A DNA stretch of 64,000 bases from the NCBI RefSeq assembly GCF_012726345.1, contig NZ_PTXN01000007.1, positions 124,001 to 188,000 of the forward strand. The letters run 5' to 3'. Positions 1-8,670 of this stretch are shown piece after piece (within the stretch, counting starts at the first letter, position 1; the number at the start of each line of letters is the position of its first letter). Origin of the DNA: Marinomonas sp. UCMA 3892 (GTDB taxonomy: Bacteria; Pseudomonadota; Gammaproteobacteria; Pseudomonadales; Marinomonadaceae). The notes below the pieces were generated by a model. It was not told the origin of the DNA and made no database searches. It was given only the letters and a program-made list of their open reading frames with translations. Made by a program: the position numbers and the translations under genes.

Positions 1-393
1 TTCATGCATGGGCCAACCTTCATGGGTAACCCTCTCGCCTGCTCCGCTGCCAACGCCAGCTTATCCATTCTAAGCGAATACAATATTCCAGAAAAAATAT
101 CTCAGCTAGAAACATGGATGAAGAAAGCGCTGGAGCCATGTGAACAACTCGAACAAGTACAAGAAGTCCGCTGCCTTGGCGGCATTGGTGTTGTAGAATT
201 AAAAAATGCGGTCAACTTACATGAAATTCAACCTAAGTTCGTTGAATTAGGCGTTTGGGTGAGACCTTTCGGCAAGCTTATTTACTTGATGCCCCCTTAT
301 GTTATTAGCCAACAACAGGTGCAAGCATTGGCTAAAGCCATCTACCAAGTCGTAAGTGAAGAGCCTTGTTACCCCACCAGATCAGAAGGTTAA
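1..393 (+). CDS. bioA: Adenosylmethionine-8-amino-7-oxononanoate aminotransferase, C-terminal part
   Basis: This is the 3' end of a class III PLP-dependent aminotransferase; the start lies outside the window. The visible 131 residues begin with FMHGPTFMGNPLACSAA, the conserved block of BioA. They end with the small C-terminal domain, including VWVRPFGKLIYLMPPY. BioA converts 8-amino-7-oxononanoate to 7,8-diaminononanoate in biotin synthesis, in the cytoplasm, with S-adenosylmethionine as amino donor. The PLP-lysine lies upstream of the window. The next 250 bases carry no gene, only REP-like repeats, so no bio neighbour is visible. The family call rests on the HGPTFMGNP block and is firm. Confidence 0.93.
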   Translation, partial: FMHGPTFMGNPLACSAANASLSILSEYNIPEKISQLETWMKKALEPCEQLEQVQEVRCLGGIGVVELKNAVNLHEIQPKFVELGVWVRPFGKLIYLMPPYVISQQQVQALAKAIYQVVSEEPCYPTRSEG

Positions 394-402
394 TCATGAA
401 TT

Positions 403-620
403 GTAGGTCGGTCTTTAGACCGTCAAAAGCCCGATCACACCAACCCACAACCAACCACATGTAGGTCGGCCTTTAGGCCGTCAAAAGCCCGATCACACCA
501 ACCCACAACCAACCACATGTAGGTCGACCTTTAGGCCGTCAAAAGCCTAGTTAAACCAAAACCCTTGACGCGCTAAATCACGACCTACAACAAACCTGAC
601 ACACTAAAGCGCGACCTAAA
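403..620. repeat. Tandem REP-like repeats with hairpin cores
   Basis: A 58-base unit starting GTAGGTCG occurs at 403 and 461, nearly identical, and a truncated third copy starts at 519. Each carries a short palindrome with a TTTA loop. Copy 1 has CGGTC-TTTA-GACCG and copy 2 has CGGCC-TTTA-GGCCG, a compensatory pair of changes that keeps the stem. Copy 3 has one stem mismatch. Two inverted partial copies (CGACCTA) follow at 581-588 and 612-618. A GTAG tetranucleotide directly 5' of a small palindrome is the hallmark of REP elements mobilised by RAYT (TnpA-REP) proteins. No RAYT gene is visible here. The stretch 394-639 contains nothing else. Confidence 0.75.
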
Positions 621-639
621 AAATCATTTTATTAATGCA

Positions 640-2202
640 TTACTGCTTCATACGCTCCGCAAGATTGCCTTGCTCATAAGCTTCTTCTTCAATATGACTA
701 ATATTAACGACTATATTTTCTGCGCGCTCAATACTATTAATACTTAATGAGTCGACATCTTGCATCTTCTCATTTAGATCTCTAGCTACACTAGCCTGCT
801 CTTCAGAAGATACATTGATCTGTGCCGTCATCTCTACAACACGTTTTATAGCCGCTTCTATATCACCCATTTTCTGAGCTACTTTATTAACACTATCAAC
901 ACCTTCCTGCGCGACCGCTGTGCCCTTATCGATAGTATTTGTCACATCTAGAGTGTTTTTCTTCAGCTCTTCGGTCATATTATGAATACTCTGCGTGGCA
1001 TTCTGAGTACGAATTGCTAATGCTCGAACTTCATCCGCAACCACCGCAAACCCACGCCCAGCTTCACCCGCACGAGCAGACTCAATGGCCGCATTCAACG
1101 CCAACAGATTTGTTTGCTCAGCAATACCACTAATAGAATTAACCACTTCGTTAATGCTATCACTGCGTTCAGCTAATATAGCGACAACTTTTTTAGCATC
1201 CGAAATATCTTGATAAACTTGACGCATAGTTTCACCCGTTTGCTGAGCCAACAAACGACTCTCACGAGATAATCCACCAACAGACTCTGTTGCCTCAACC
1301 GCCACATGAACATGTTCTGCCACATGAGTTACGCTAGACAAAAGTTGAGAACTAGCAGCAACGACTTCCTGGAAGGTATTTCGTTGTTTATTGAAAGTAA
1401 CCAAATTCGTTGTCACACTGGCTTTCGCATCCGATGCCCTTTGGCGAAGCTGTTGAGCTCCCTCTTTAAGGCGATAACGAAAAGTATTACCAGCCGCTTC
1501 TTGATGAATTTTTGCAAACTTGATCGCGGCTTTGGTTCCAACCGTTTTACAGTATAAATACTGACCTATTGGGTTATGCGACTCAGTCGATAAACCAGTG
1601 ACAACAGACCGCAAAGACTGAGCCTGAAAATAGGTCAACCACATCCCAAACAAAGCCAAAATAGACCCAGCGGCTTGCAAGGCCAATACACTAGACAATA
1701 AACTAATAATGCCTAACAAAATAAAGCTGAACATTAAAGGCCAAGCAGCATTACTTAAATGCGCAAATATCTTGGTCGTTATTGGTAACAAACCTTTTCC
1801 CGCATTAATACGATCATAAATAGACTGAGCATGTTGAATTTCATCTCGCGTTGCTTTGCGACGCACAGATTCATAACCAATCACTTTACTGCCATCTAAT
1901 AGGGGACTTACATGAGCACTTACCCAGTAATGATCTCCATTTTCACTGCGATTTTTTACCAACCCCATCCAACTTTTACCCTGTTTGAGATTGGCCCACA
2001 TGTCAGCAAAAACAGCTGGTGGCACATCAGGGTGACGGATAATATTATGTGGCGAGCCAATCAGAGCTTCACGCTTATAACCTGCTATCTCACAGAAAAC
2101 ATCATTTACAAACGTAATGCGTCCCTTCACATCTGTACTGGAAACTAAAACATAGCTATCAGGAAAATCATTTTCTTTATTTGTTACTGGCATTTTTCGC
2201 AT
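640..2202 (-). CDS. PAS-domain methyl-accepting chemotaxis protein (Aer-like)
   Basis: This 520-residue chemoreceptor has an N-terminal cytoplasmic PAS domain (about residues 10-115). The PAS domain contains the RHPDVP motif (56-61) and the WMGLVKNR strand seen in Aer-type redox sensors. A hydrophobic hairpin (about 154-192) anchors it in the inner membrane. The C-terminal signalling domain carries the MCP tip, whose core [19 protein letters not shown] spans about 362-380. No periplasmic ligand domain is present, so it probably senses an internal cue such as redox state through a PAS-bound cofactor (inference). It would signal through CheA/CheW. It is a single gene, transcribed towards the repeats. 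Its ligand cannot be told from sequence. Confidence 0.9.
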   Translation of the reverse strand: MRKMPVTNKENDFPDSYVLVSSTDVKGRITFVNDVFCEIAGYKREALIGSPHNIIRHPDVPPAVFADMWANLKQGKSWMGLVKNRSENGDHYWVSAHVSPLLDGSKVIGYESVRRKATRDEIQHAQSIYDRINAGKGLLPITTKIFAHLSNAAWPLMFSFILLGIISLLSSVLALQAAGSILALFGMWLTYFQAQSLRSVVTGLSTESHNPIGQYLYCKTVGTKAAIKFAKIHQEAAGNTFRYRLKEGAQQLRQRASDAKASVTTNLVTFNKQRNTFQEVVAASSQLLSSVTHVAEHVHVAVEATESVGGLSRESRLLAQQTGETMRQVYQDISDAKKVVAILAERSDSINEVVNSISGIAEQTNLLALNAAIESARAGEAGRGFAVVADEVRALAIRTQNATQSIHNMTEELKKNTLDVTNTIDKGTAVAQEGVDSVNKVAQKMGDIEAAIKRVVEMTAQINVSSEEQASVARDLNEKMQDVDSLSINSIERAENIVVNISHIEEEAYEQGNLAERMKQ

Positions 2203-2294
2203 AAATAACTCTCAATTTTTATATTAATTATTTTTATCACGCATGCTGGATTGTTACCGTTTGTAAATATACCCTAAAAATATATCACATTGAC

Positions 2295-3671
2295 TTATTC
2301 ATCATCAAAATCTCGGTAAGCATCCGGTGCTAAATCTTCAAAGCGAGTATATTTACCCACAAATGCAAGTCGACAAGTACCAATTGGACCATTACGCTGC
2401 TTACCAATAATGATTTCTGCAATACCTTTATGCGGTGTATCCTCATGATAAACTTCATCTCGATATACAAAGGAAATAACGTCAGCATCCTGCTCAATTG
2501 CCCCAGATTCACGTAAATCAGAGTTAACTGGGCGTTTATTAGGTCGATTCTCTAAACTACGGTTAAGCTGAGAAAGAGCGACCATTGGGCACTCCATTTC
2601 TTTGGCTATCGCCTTTAGAGATCGGGAAATTTCAGAAATTTCATTGGTACGACCTTCCGTGAAACCTGGAATTTGCATCAACTGAAGGTAATCGACCATG
2701 ATCATTGCAACGCCACCGTGTTCACGAGCAATGCGTCGCACACGTGAACGCATTTCTGTAGGGCTAATACCACCCGTGTCATCAATAAAGAGCTTACGAT
2801 CTTTCAGCATTTTTACCGCTGACATTAACTTATCCCAGTCTTCTTGAACCAGCTGCCCAGATCGCATCCGCGTCTGATCTATTCGGCCAAGAGAGGACAG
2901 CATACGCATCATGAGTGATTCTGCAGGCATCTCCAAACTGAATACAATAACGGGCTTATCACTAATCATGGCGGCATTTTCCACCAAGTTCATCGCAAAG
3001 GTTGTTTTACCCATAGAAGGACGACCCGCTACGATAATCAAATCTGAAGGCTGCAAGCCTGCGGTCATTGCATCTAAATCTGTAAAACCGGTACTTAATC
3101 CAGTAATCGCACCATCTTGATGATACAGTTCATCGATTTTATCCACTGTAGCACTAAGAATATCTGCCGCAATTCGTGGCCCGCCTTTCTTCTCTCCACC
3201 TTCAGCGATTTGAAATATTTTTCGCTCAGCTTCATCCAATACTTCAGCAGCTGTCATGCCTTCTGGATGAAAAGCTCGTGCAGAAATATCATTTGTTGTA
3301 GAAATAAGACGGCGCAAGATAGAACGTTCTCGAACAATATCCGCATAGGACGCGATGTTAGACGCACTTGGAGTTGCCTCAGCCACCTCAATTAAATACG
3401 CCATACCACCAATAGATTCTAGATCACCACGCTTATCTAATCGCTCACCAATGGTAACCACATCAATAGGTTCTGACTCATCAGCTAAACGAGCAATAAC
3501 AGTAAAAATAGCCTTATGCTCTGGACGATAAAAATCATCAGCAATAACAAGCTCTGATACTTTCTCCCAAGCCTGGGGATCCAGCATCAACCCGCCAACA
3601 ACTGAACGCTCAGCCTCAATGGAATACGGTGGTAATTTAATAGAAGCGACTTCAGAATCATTTAGTTGCAC
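2295..3671 (-). CDS. dnaB: Replicative DNA helicase DnaB
   Basis: DnaB is the hexameric 5'-3' helicase of the replication fork. The 458 residues match the usual family length. The N-terminal DnaB domain covers about residues 12-115 and the RecA-like ATPase domain follows from about 180. The Walker A motif GRPSMGKT is at 216-223, and IMVDYLQLM forms the Walker B/H2 region. The reading frame opens with GTG (MQLNDSEV); no better ATG is seen. It follows the ribosomal operon ending in rplI, as in Pseudomonas and E. coli, but a strong terminator (3728-3760) lies between, so it probably has its own promoter. No intein is present. Confidence 0.97.
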   Translation of the reverse strand: MQLNDSEVASIKLPPYSIEAERSVVGGLMLDPQAWEKVSELVIADDFYRPEHKAIFTVIARLADESEPIDVVTIGERLDKRGDLESIGGMAYLIEVAEATPSASNIASYADIVRERSILRRLISTTNDISARAFHPEGMTAAEVLDEAERKIFQIAEGGEKKGGPRIAADILSATVDKIDELYHQDGAITGLSTGFTDLDAMTAGLQPSDLIIVAGRPSMGKTTFAMNLVENAAMISDKPVIVFSLEMPAESLMMRMLSSLGRIDQTRMRSGQLVQEDWDKLMSAVKMLKDRKLFIDDTGGISPTEMRSRVRRIAREHGGVAMIMVDYLQLMQIPGFTEGRTNEISEISRSLKAIAKEMECPMVALSQLNRSLENRPNKRPVNSDLRESGAIEQDADVISFVYRDEVYHEDTPHKGIAEIIIGKQRNGPIGTCRLAFVGKYTRFEDLAPDAYRDFDDE

Positions 3672-3727
3672 GCAAAATACCCATACAAAGACAGAAAAAA
3701 TATAGAAAGATTAGCTTATCACGCCAA

Positions 3728-3760
3728 CAAAAAAAGGGCATCTTGCAAAGCAAGATACCC
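3728..3760 (-). terminator. Rho-independent terminator of the rpsF-rplI operon
   Basis: On the minus strand an 11-bp stem (arms 3736-3746 and 3750-3760, loop of three) is followed by a run of seven or more U. It contains a single G-U pair. It lies downstream of rplI and upstream of dnaB. Two further perfect hairpins lie between it and the rplI stop: 3773-3794 (8 bp, loop CTCGCA) and 3796-3817 (10 bp, overlapping the stop codon). Confidence 0.88.
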
Positions 3761-3813
3761 TTCTCTTATTTAAGAAAGACTCGCATCTTTCTTAGGTAAT
3801 TTACCGAGGTAAA

Positions 3814-4257
3814 TTACTCAGCGATTACTTCTAAAGTAACCGTTACAATAACTTCAGAGTGAAGTTGAACGTCTACTTCGAAAGAACCTGTGTGACGAAT
3901 CGCGCCTTCTGGAAGACGGATTTCAGCTTTCTCTACTGCTACTTGCGTAGAAATAGCATCAGCGATGTCACGAGTACCGATAGAACCGAAAAGCTTACCT
4001 TCATCACCAGCATTTGCAGCGATAGTGAAAGTTTTGCCTTCTAGTGTTAGAGCACGAGCTTCAGCAGCAGCTTTACGCTCCGCAGCTTGCGCTTCAAGTT
4101 CAACACGACGCTCTTCAAAGCTAGCCAAGTTAGCTTTAGTAGCCATTACAGCTTTTTTGTTCGGAATCAAAAAGTTACGAGCATAGCCTGGTTTAACAAC
4201 AGCAACGTCACCAATACCGCCTAGCTTGTTTACTTTGTCGAGTAGAATAACTTCCAT
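3814..4257 (-). CDS. rplI: 50S ribosomal protein L9
   Basis: L9 is a two-domain protein that binds 23S rRNA at the base of the L1 stalk. The N-terminal domain opens with the family-typical [17 protein letters not shown] and includes the GYARNFLIP loop. The connecting helix and C-terminal domain follow, giving 147 residues, normal for the family. The start is placed at the ATG at 4257. The in-frame GTG at 4266 is part of the AGAGGTG ribosome-binding site, so it is not a start. It is the last gene of the rpsF-rpsR-membrane protein-rplI operon. Confidence 0.97.
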   Translation of the reverse strand: MEVILLDKVNKLGGIGDVAVVKPGYARNFLIPNKKAVMATKANLASFEERRVELEAQAAERKAAAEARALTLEGKTFTIAANAGDEGKLFGSIGTRDIADAISTQVAVEKAEIRLPEGAIRHTGSFEVDVQLHSEVIVTVTLEVIAE

Positions 4258-4279
4258 CTCGATCACCTCTAATTAATCA

Positions 4280-5140
4280 TTAGCTATCACTTGAGTTGGA
4301 CGCCTTAGCTTGTATTCTAGAACGAATATCTACAAAGCTATCAATCACACAAAGTGCGACAAGAATATTTGCAAAGTATATATTCAGGACAAAAAAACCT
4401 ACAAGATAAAATGCGATCAGTCCAACAATCCCAATTTCTTTTTTCGCTAAAACACCATGTACTAGAGCGAGCCCCGGCAACACCAAAGCAGGTACAGCAG
4501 CTTGAGAGAGAATAATAAAGGATCCACCTAAGCTTTCACCTATTAGAATCATCCCCCCCAATACCAAACTAAACGCTACTGGCAGTCTTAACTGATGAAA
4601 TTCAGTACGTAACCCGCCCGGATTATAGAGCCCTGCCTGCCATTTTCTTGCCAAAAACAAAGAAATAATAGCAATAACCACTTGGAAGATGGATATAGCC
4701 ATCACCGCCTGGTTGAAAATTAAATTTCTATCAGGAACCTCAACACCTTCTTTTGTCAAAACACTCTGAACCAACGTTACCGCCAAATTCAGAATATCTC
4801 CCATCAAAAGAGGCTGAAGCAGTGTACTAATAATCGCCAAAAAGCTGCCGACTAGTAACACCCAACTCCATGACACTGTTGATCTAAGCAAATAGCTCAA
4901 CAACATCACATCAACTAACACCATGAGCGCCGTAGCATCTCCTTGGAACATCCACAACACAAGTGCTGGTAGACAACCCCAAGCTAATACAGGTATTCCT
5001 TCTTTTACACCTTTACGAAGCACCACCAATCCTAAGATTGCAGCCGCCAGCCAAAACATCATAGGAATTAGACCAAACACCATCACACCAATAATGGCAT
5101 TCAAGCGTTTTTTCATAATCCATTTAGCTAAACCACCCAT
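4280..5140 (-). CDS. Polytopic membrane protein between rpsR and rplI (DUF2232/YybS-like)
   Basis: This 286-residue protein is almost wholly hydrophobic, with about eight predicted membrane helices. It has a short basic N-terminus (MKKR) and a polar C-terminal tail ending in a Ser-rich stretch. A membrane protein occupies the same place between rpsR and rplI in Pseudomonas, and it resembles the YybS/DUF2232 group; this is recalled, not searched. Its function is unknown. It is co-transcribed with ribosomal protein genes, 21 bases from rpsR and 22 from rplI. A link with translation or membrane insertion is possible but unproven. Confidence 0.75.
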   Translation of the reverse strand: MGGLAKWIMKKRLNAIIGVMVFGLIPMMFWLAAAILGLVVLRKGVKEGIPVLAWGCLPALVLWMFQGDATALMVLVDVMLLSYLLRSTVSWSWVLLVGSFLAIISTLLQPLLMGDILNLAVTLVQSVLTKEGVEVPDRNLIFNQAVMAISIFQVVIAIISLFLARKWQAGLYNPGGLRTEFHQLRLPVAFSLVLGGMILIGESLGGSFIILSQAAVPALVLPGLALVHGVLAKKEIGIVGLIAFYLVGFFVLNIYFANILVALCVIDSFVDIRSRIQAKASNSSDS

Positions 5141-5161
5141 AATAGCGCTTCTTTCAGCCTA

Positions 5162-5392
5162 TTAATTAAAGTGGCTGTCAGTGTAAGGAAGAATAGCAAT
5201 GTAGCGAGCGCGTTTGATTGCAGTCGCTAGCTGACGCTGGTAACGAGCCTTAGTGCCAGTAATACGGCTAGGTACGATTTTACCAGTTTCAGTGATATAA
5301 CCTTTCAGTGTGTCTAGATCTTTGTAATCGATCTCTTTAACGCCTTCTGCAGTAAAACGGCAGAACTTACGACGACGGAAAAAACGAGCCAT
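5162..5392 (-). CDS. rpsR: 30S ribosomal protein S18
   Basis: S18 binds 16S rRNA in the platform of the small subunit as a heterodimer with S6. The 76 residues include the conserved FCRF and [11 protein letters not shown] blocks and the basic C-terminal [19 protein letters not shown]. The length is normal. It lies 23 bases downstream of rpsF on the same strand, the standard gene order. Confidence 0.97.
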   Translation of the reverse strand: MARFFRRRKFCRFTAEGVKEIDYKDLDTLKGYITETGKIVPSRITGTKARYQRQLATAIKRARYIAILPYTDSHFN

Positions 5393-5415
5393 GAGTGTCT
5401 CCTAATAAAAATAGA

Positions 5416-5820
5416 TTAATCTTCAGATTCTTCAGATACTTCGTCAGAATTGTCGTGGTTACGCTCTTCACGTTGAGGAGCAGAACGACGATCTTCACGA
5501 CCTTCAGAAGCTTTAATAGGAGATACGTCAGTTACCGCTTCTTTACGACGGATCACCAAGTTACGGATGATTGCATCGTTGTAGCGGAAAGTGTCGTTTA
5601 GTTCAGACAAAACACTGTCAGAACACTCAATGTTCATAAGAACATAGTGTGCTTTGTGAATTTTGTTAATTGGGTAAGCTAGTTGACGACGGCCCCAATC
5701 TTCAAGACGGTGAACTTGACCACCATCTTCAGTGATTAGGTTAGTGTAACGCTCGACCATTGCTGGTACTTGCTCGCTTTGATCTGGGTGAACCAGAAAG
5801 ACGATTTCATAATGACGCAT
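5416..5820 (-). CDS. rpsF: 30S ribosomal protein S6
   Basis: S6 forms a dimer with S18 in the 30S platform. The protein begins [19 protein letters not shown] and has the ferredoxin-like S6 fold up to about residue 100. A charged tail rich in Glu, Asp and Arg follows (about residues 106-134). In E. coli the C-terminal tail of S6 receives extra glutamates from RimK; this tail already ends in EVSEESED. It is the first gene of the operon and is preceded by an Shine-Dalgarno sequence (AAGGAGAGC). Confidence 0.97.
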   Translation of the reverse strand: MRHYEIVFLVHPDQSEQVPAMVERYTNLITEDGGQVHRLEDWGRRQLAYPINKIHKAHYVLMNIECSDSVLSELNDTFRYNDAIIRNLVIRRKEAVTDVSPIKASEGREDRRSAPQREERNHDNSDEVSEESED

Positions 5821-5857
5821 TTAAGCTCTCCTTATGGGTTCTTAGTCTCCACGCTCC

Positions 5858-5937
5858 CCCTGTTAAAAAAGCTGTGAGACAAGGAGTATTGATTTACAGG
5901 GACGCGCATTATATAGCACTAGTGAACAATAAGTAAA
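5858..5937 (-). promoter_or_regulatory. Promoter and leader hairpin of the rpsF operon
   Basis: On the minus strand a perfect TATAAT (5908-5913) lies 18 bases after a TTTACT -35-like hexamer (5932-5937). The leader of roughly 80 bases has CCCTGT (5896-5901) pairing with ACAGGG (5858-5863), closing an internal arm. Leaders of rpsF operons in many bacteria bind the S6:S18 dimer for feedback control. That this leader does so is inference; the consensus binding loop was not recognised. The rest of 5938-6086 shows no gene. Confidence 0.55.
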
Positions 5938-6086
5938 CGGAATCAACTAAAGTAATACTTCCATCTCCTTCTTTGACTAAAATACTCAAAATAAATCCTA
6001 TTTTAGGTTGGGTATTTTACAGCTTCGATTAAAGGCAATAGAATTAGATCCTTCATAATTAACTCTACCTCACGGATATGGACATC

Positions 6087-6812
6087 ATGAAAAAAATATT
6101 TTCTGCGCTATTACTATCCACGCCTGTTGTTGCTCAAGCTGATGCTAACTTAGGCGTCATTGGAGCTATATCAGAATCCGTGTACAAAGAAACAGATAAT
6201 CAAGCTAAATTCCTGCCAAACGTAGGTTATGAAGGTGAACACTTTTTCCTTCAATTACCTGAAATTGGCTATCGCTTTTTACCCAAACAAGCACCACAAA
6301 ACTTTGCTATCGGCTTATCCTACGAAAGTTCGAACTTTGACCCTGATGACTCAGATGATATAAACATCCAGCAATTAGATGATAGAGATGACAGCATCAT
6401 GGCTTTTGCTAGTTATCGAGCGGGGCCGATTTCAGCAAAAGTTGCTCAAGATATCAGCGGTGAACATGATGGCTACTATGCACAAATCGCTTTAGGGTAT
6501 CCACTTCCTATTGGAGCTTGGAAAGTCATACCCTCCATATCTTATCGCTACATGGACAGTAAAATGAGCAACCACTTATTTGGTGTTTCTCAAAGCGAAT
6601 CCGTAAGCACTGGTGGCGCTATTGCTGCCTACGATTCAGGCGCCATTTCACAAATAAGATATGGGGTAAGAGGCGTTTATCCACTTTCAACAAATTTAAA
6701 TCTGATGTTAGGCATCAATCACACTAAATTCGATAATGAAATTCTAAACAGCCCCATAGTAGAAGACAACTCGATCACATCAGTTCTAGCTGGTGTTAAC
6801 TTTTCTTTCTAA
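6087..6812 (+). CDS. MipA/OmpV-family outer membrane protein
   Basis: The 241-residue protein starts MKKIFSALLLSTPVVAQADA, a clear Sec signal peptide cut near residue 19. An in-frame ATG nine bases upstream is also possible. The mature part alternates polar and aromatic residues like a beta-barrel and ends VLAGVNFSF, with the terminal Phe recognised by the BAM machinery. The pattern, including YRAGPISAKVAQDISGEHDG, fits the MipA/OmpV family. Those proteins have been described as scaffolds for murein synthesis enzymes or as simple porin-like barrels. It stands alone; the specific role is unknown. Confidence 0.75.
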   Translation: MKKIFSALLLSTPVVAQADANLGVIGAISESVYKETDNQAKFLPNVGYEGEHFFLQLPEIGYRFLPKQAPQNFAIGLSYESSNFDPDDSDDINIQQLDDRDDSIMAFASYRAGPISAKVAQDISGEHDGYYAQIALGYPLPIGAWKVIPSISYRYMDSKMSNHLFGVSQSESVSTGGAIAAYDSGAISQIRYGVRGVYPLSTNLNLMLGINHTKFDNEILNSPIVEDNSITSVLAGVNFSF

Positions 6813-6869
6813 TAGAGACGACATAGATATCACTTCACAGGTAAATCTGAGCTTTCGGAATAATAAGTC

Positions 6870-7766
6870 ATGAGTAAATTTTCCAACAACACCCAAGCCA
6901 TGCTGTTTGGCCTTGGGGCCGTGTTACTTTGGTCGACCGTTGCCACTGCGTTTTCTATATCGCTCAAGTACTTCTCGCCAACACAGTTATTGCTCGTTGC
7001 GAATATCGTCTCATTGATTTTTTTAACAACCCTAATTGCATTAAAGGGTGAAACAAAGCAATTAATCAGCTTCGCCAAACAATCATGGAAATCATCTTTA
7101 TTTTTTGGCGCAATCAACCCCTTTATTTATTACCTAATATTACTTCAAGCTTACAACACGCTTCCCGCACAAGAGGCCCAAGCGATAAATTACACTTGGG
7201 CTATTATGCTTAGCTTTATGGCTGTCCCCATACTCAAACAACGTCTAAAAGCCGCAGACTATATCGCCGCTTCAGCCTGCTATTTTGGCGTCCTTTATAT
7301 ATCCACTCGCGGCCAGATAACATCGCTAGAGTTTTCAAACCTTACAGGTGTTGCCTTCGCCCTTCTAAGTACTATTATCTGGGCTCTTTATTGGTTATTG
7401 AACACGAAAGACAAACGCCCCAGTTTAATCGGCCTAACGCTTAATTTTGCCTTTGCACTCCCCTTAATAACTATATTTGCAGGCGTAACAGGTGAACTAA
7501 ACCACTGGAATAATGACGGGTTATGGGGCGCAATTTATATAGGCTTATTTGAAATGGGGCTAAGTTTTGTATTGTGGAATAGAGCATTAAAACTAACAAC
7601 TAATGCCAGCCAAGTAGCGAATTTAATATTTCTATCGCCATTACTATCAATTATCTGGCTTTCACAATTCGCAGGCGAACCTATCTTACGTTCCACACTC
7701 ATTGGTTTAGCTTGCATTCTAATTGGCCTATTTATTCAAAACTGGGCAAAAAGAAAAAAACAATAA
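6870..7766 (+). CDS. EamA/DMT-family transporter 1
   Basis: The 298 residues form ten predicted membrane helices in two EamA repeats. The first repeat contains GLGAVLLWSTVATAF and the second LTGVAFALLSTIIWALYWLL. It is an inner-membrane drug/metabolite transporter superfamily member; the substrate cannot be inferred. The next transporter gene starts nine bases downstream, so the two are probably co-transcribed and might form a heteromer or simply be a duplicated pair. Confidence 0.88.
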   Translation: MSKFSNNTQAMLFGLGAVLLWSTVATAFSISLKYFSPTQLLLVANIVSLIFLTTLIALKGETKQLISFAKQSWKSSLFFGAINPFIYYLILLQAYNTLPAQEAQAINYTWAIMLSFMAVPILKQRLKAADYIAASACYFGVLYISTRGQITSLEFSNLTGVAFALLSTIIWALYWLLNTKDKRPSLIGLTLNFAFALPLITIFAGVTGELNHWNNDGLWGAIYIGLFEMGLSFVLWNRALKLTTNASQVANLIFLSPLLSIIWLSQFAGEPILRSTLIGLACILIGLFIQNWAKRKKQ

Positions 7767-7775
7767 GGATAAAAC

Positions 7776-8669
7776 ATGCCAGCATTCATCTACCTATTAC
7801 TGCCTATTTTTTTCTGGTCAGGCAACTACATTTTAGGACGATTAACCGTTTCCAATGGAATTGACCCTTTTTCAATCTCTTTCTTACGCTGGAGCCTTGC
7901 CTGCCTAATCATTTTGCCTTTTGCTTATAAGAAGCTTTGGCGAGAAAGAAACATTATCGCCAAAAACTGGCCTTTACTTGTTCTTTTCGGCTGGCTTGGC
8001 ATTTGCAATTACAATCTTTTCCTTTATATAGGGCTCGGTACCACAAGCGTCACCAATGCAGTGCTACTCAACTCCATCATGCCGGTGATGATACTAATTA
8101 CAGCTCGTCTACTGCTGGGAAATAAAACATCTTGGTTACAGAATACTGGCATACTTATTTCCACCCTTGGTGCAATTACCATCGTTAGCCGCGGCAGTTT
8201 AGAAACCTTTTTACACTTAAGTTTCTCACAAGGCGACTTATGGATTATTACCGCGGCTATTAGCTGGGCTATTTATTCGGTACTCATTGCAAAACGCCCG
8301 AAAGAAATGTCTTTGATTGGTTTCTTTGCCTGCACAGCAATCATAGGAACCTTGTTTCAGGCCCCGCTATTCTTCCTATTTGGACATAGTCAACTCACTG
8401 ACTTCACAGCAAGTAACTGGGGCGCCATCATTTATATGGGGGTATTTGCGTCAATTGGGGCTTTTTTATGCTGGAACACTGGCGTACAAAAACTTGGTGC
8501 GGCAACCGCTGGACACTTTATCCACCTCCTCCCTGTGTTCAGTATCGGCCTATCAGTGATATTCCTAGGCGAAAAACTGCTTAACTTCCATTACGTCGGT
8601 ATAACATTGATTTTTTCAGGAATATTCGTAGCGACAATACTCAACAAAAAAAAGCCACAAACGACCTAA
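7776..8669 (+). CDS. EamA/DMT-family transporter 2
   Basis: The 297 residues have ten membrane helices and two EamA domains, with FFWSGNYILGRLTV near the N-terminus and ISWAIYSVLIAK in the second repeat. A good AAGGA ribosome-binding site precedes the ATG. The sequence differs clearly from the upstream paralogue, so this is not a recent tandem duplication. Family function is export or import of small metabolites; the substrate is unknown. The stop is two bases from the end of a third DMT gene on the opposite strand. Confidence 0.88.
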   Translation: MPAFIYLLLPIFFWSGNYILGRLTVSNGIDPFSISFLRWSLACLIILPFAYKKLWRERNIIAKNWPLLVLFGWLGICNYNLFLYIGLGTTSVTNAVLLNSIMPVMILITARLLLGNKTSWLQNTGILISTLGAITIVSRGSLETFLHLSFSQGDLWIITAAISWAIYSVLIAKRPKEMSLIGFFACTAIIGTLFQAPLFFLFGHSQLTDFTASNWGAIIYMGVFASIGAFLCWNTGVQKLGAATAGHFIHLLPVFSIGLSVIFLGEKLLNFHYVGITLIFSGIFVATILNKKKPQTT

Positions 8670-8670
8670 C

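Noticed and set aside
403-620. Possible CRISPR array from the 58-base direct repeats
   Set aside because: The repeats are directly adjacent with no unique spacers, the unit contains a small hairpin plus flanking sequence, and no cas genes are near. REP-like elements fit better.
4258-4266. Upstream GTG start for rplI
   Set aside because: The GTG is part of the AGAGGTG ribosome-binding site of the ATG at 4257, and L9 proteins begin MEVILL.
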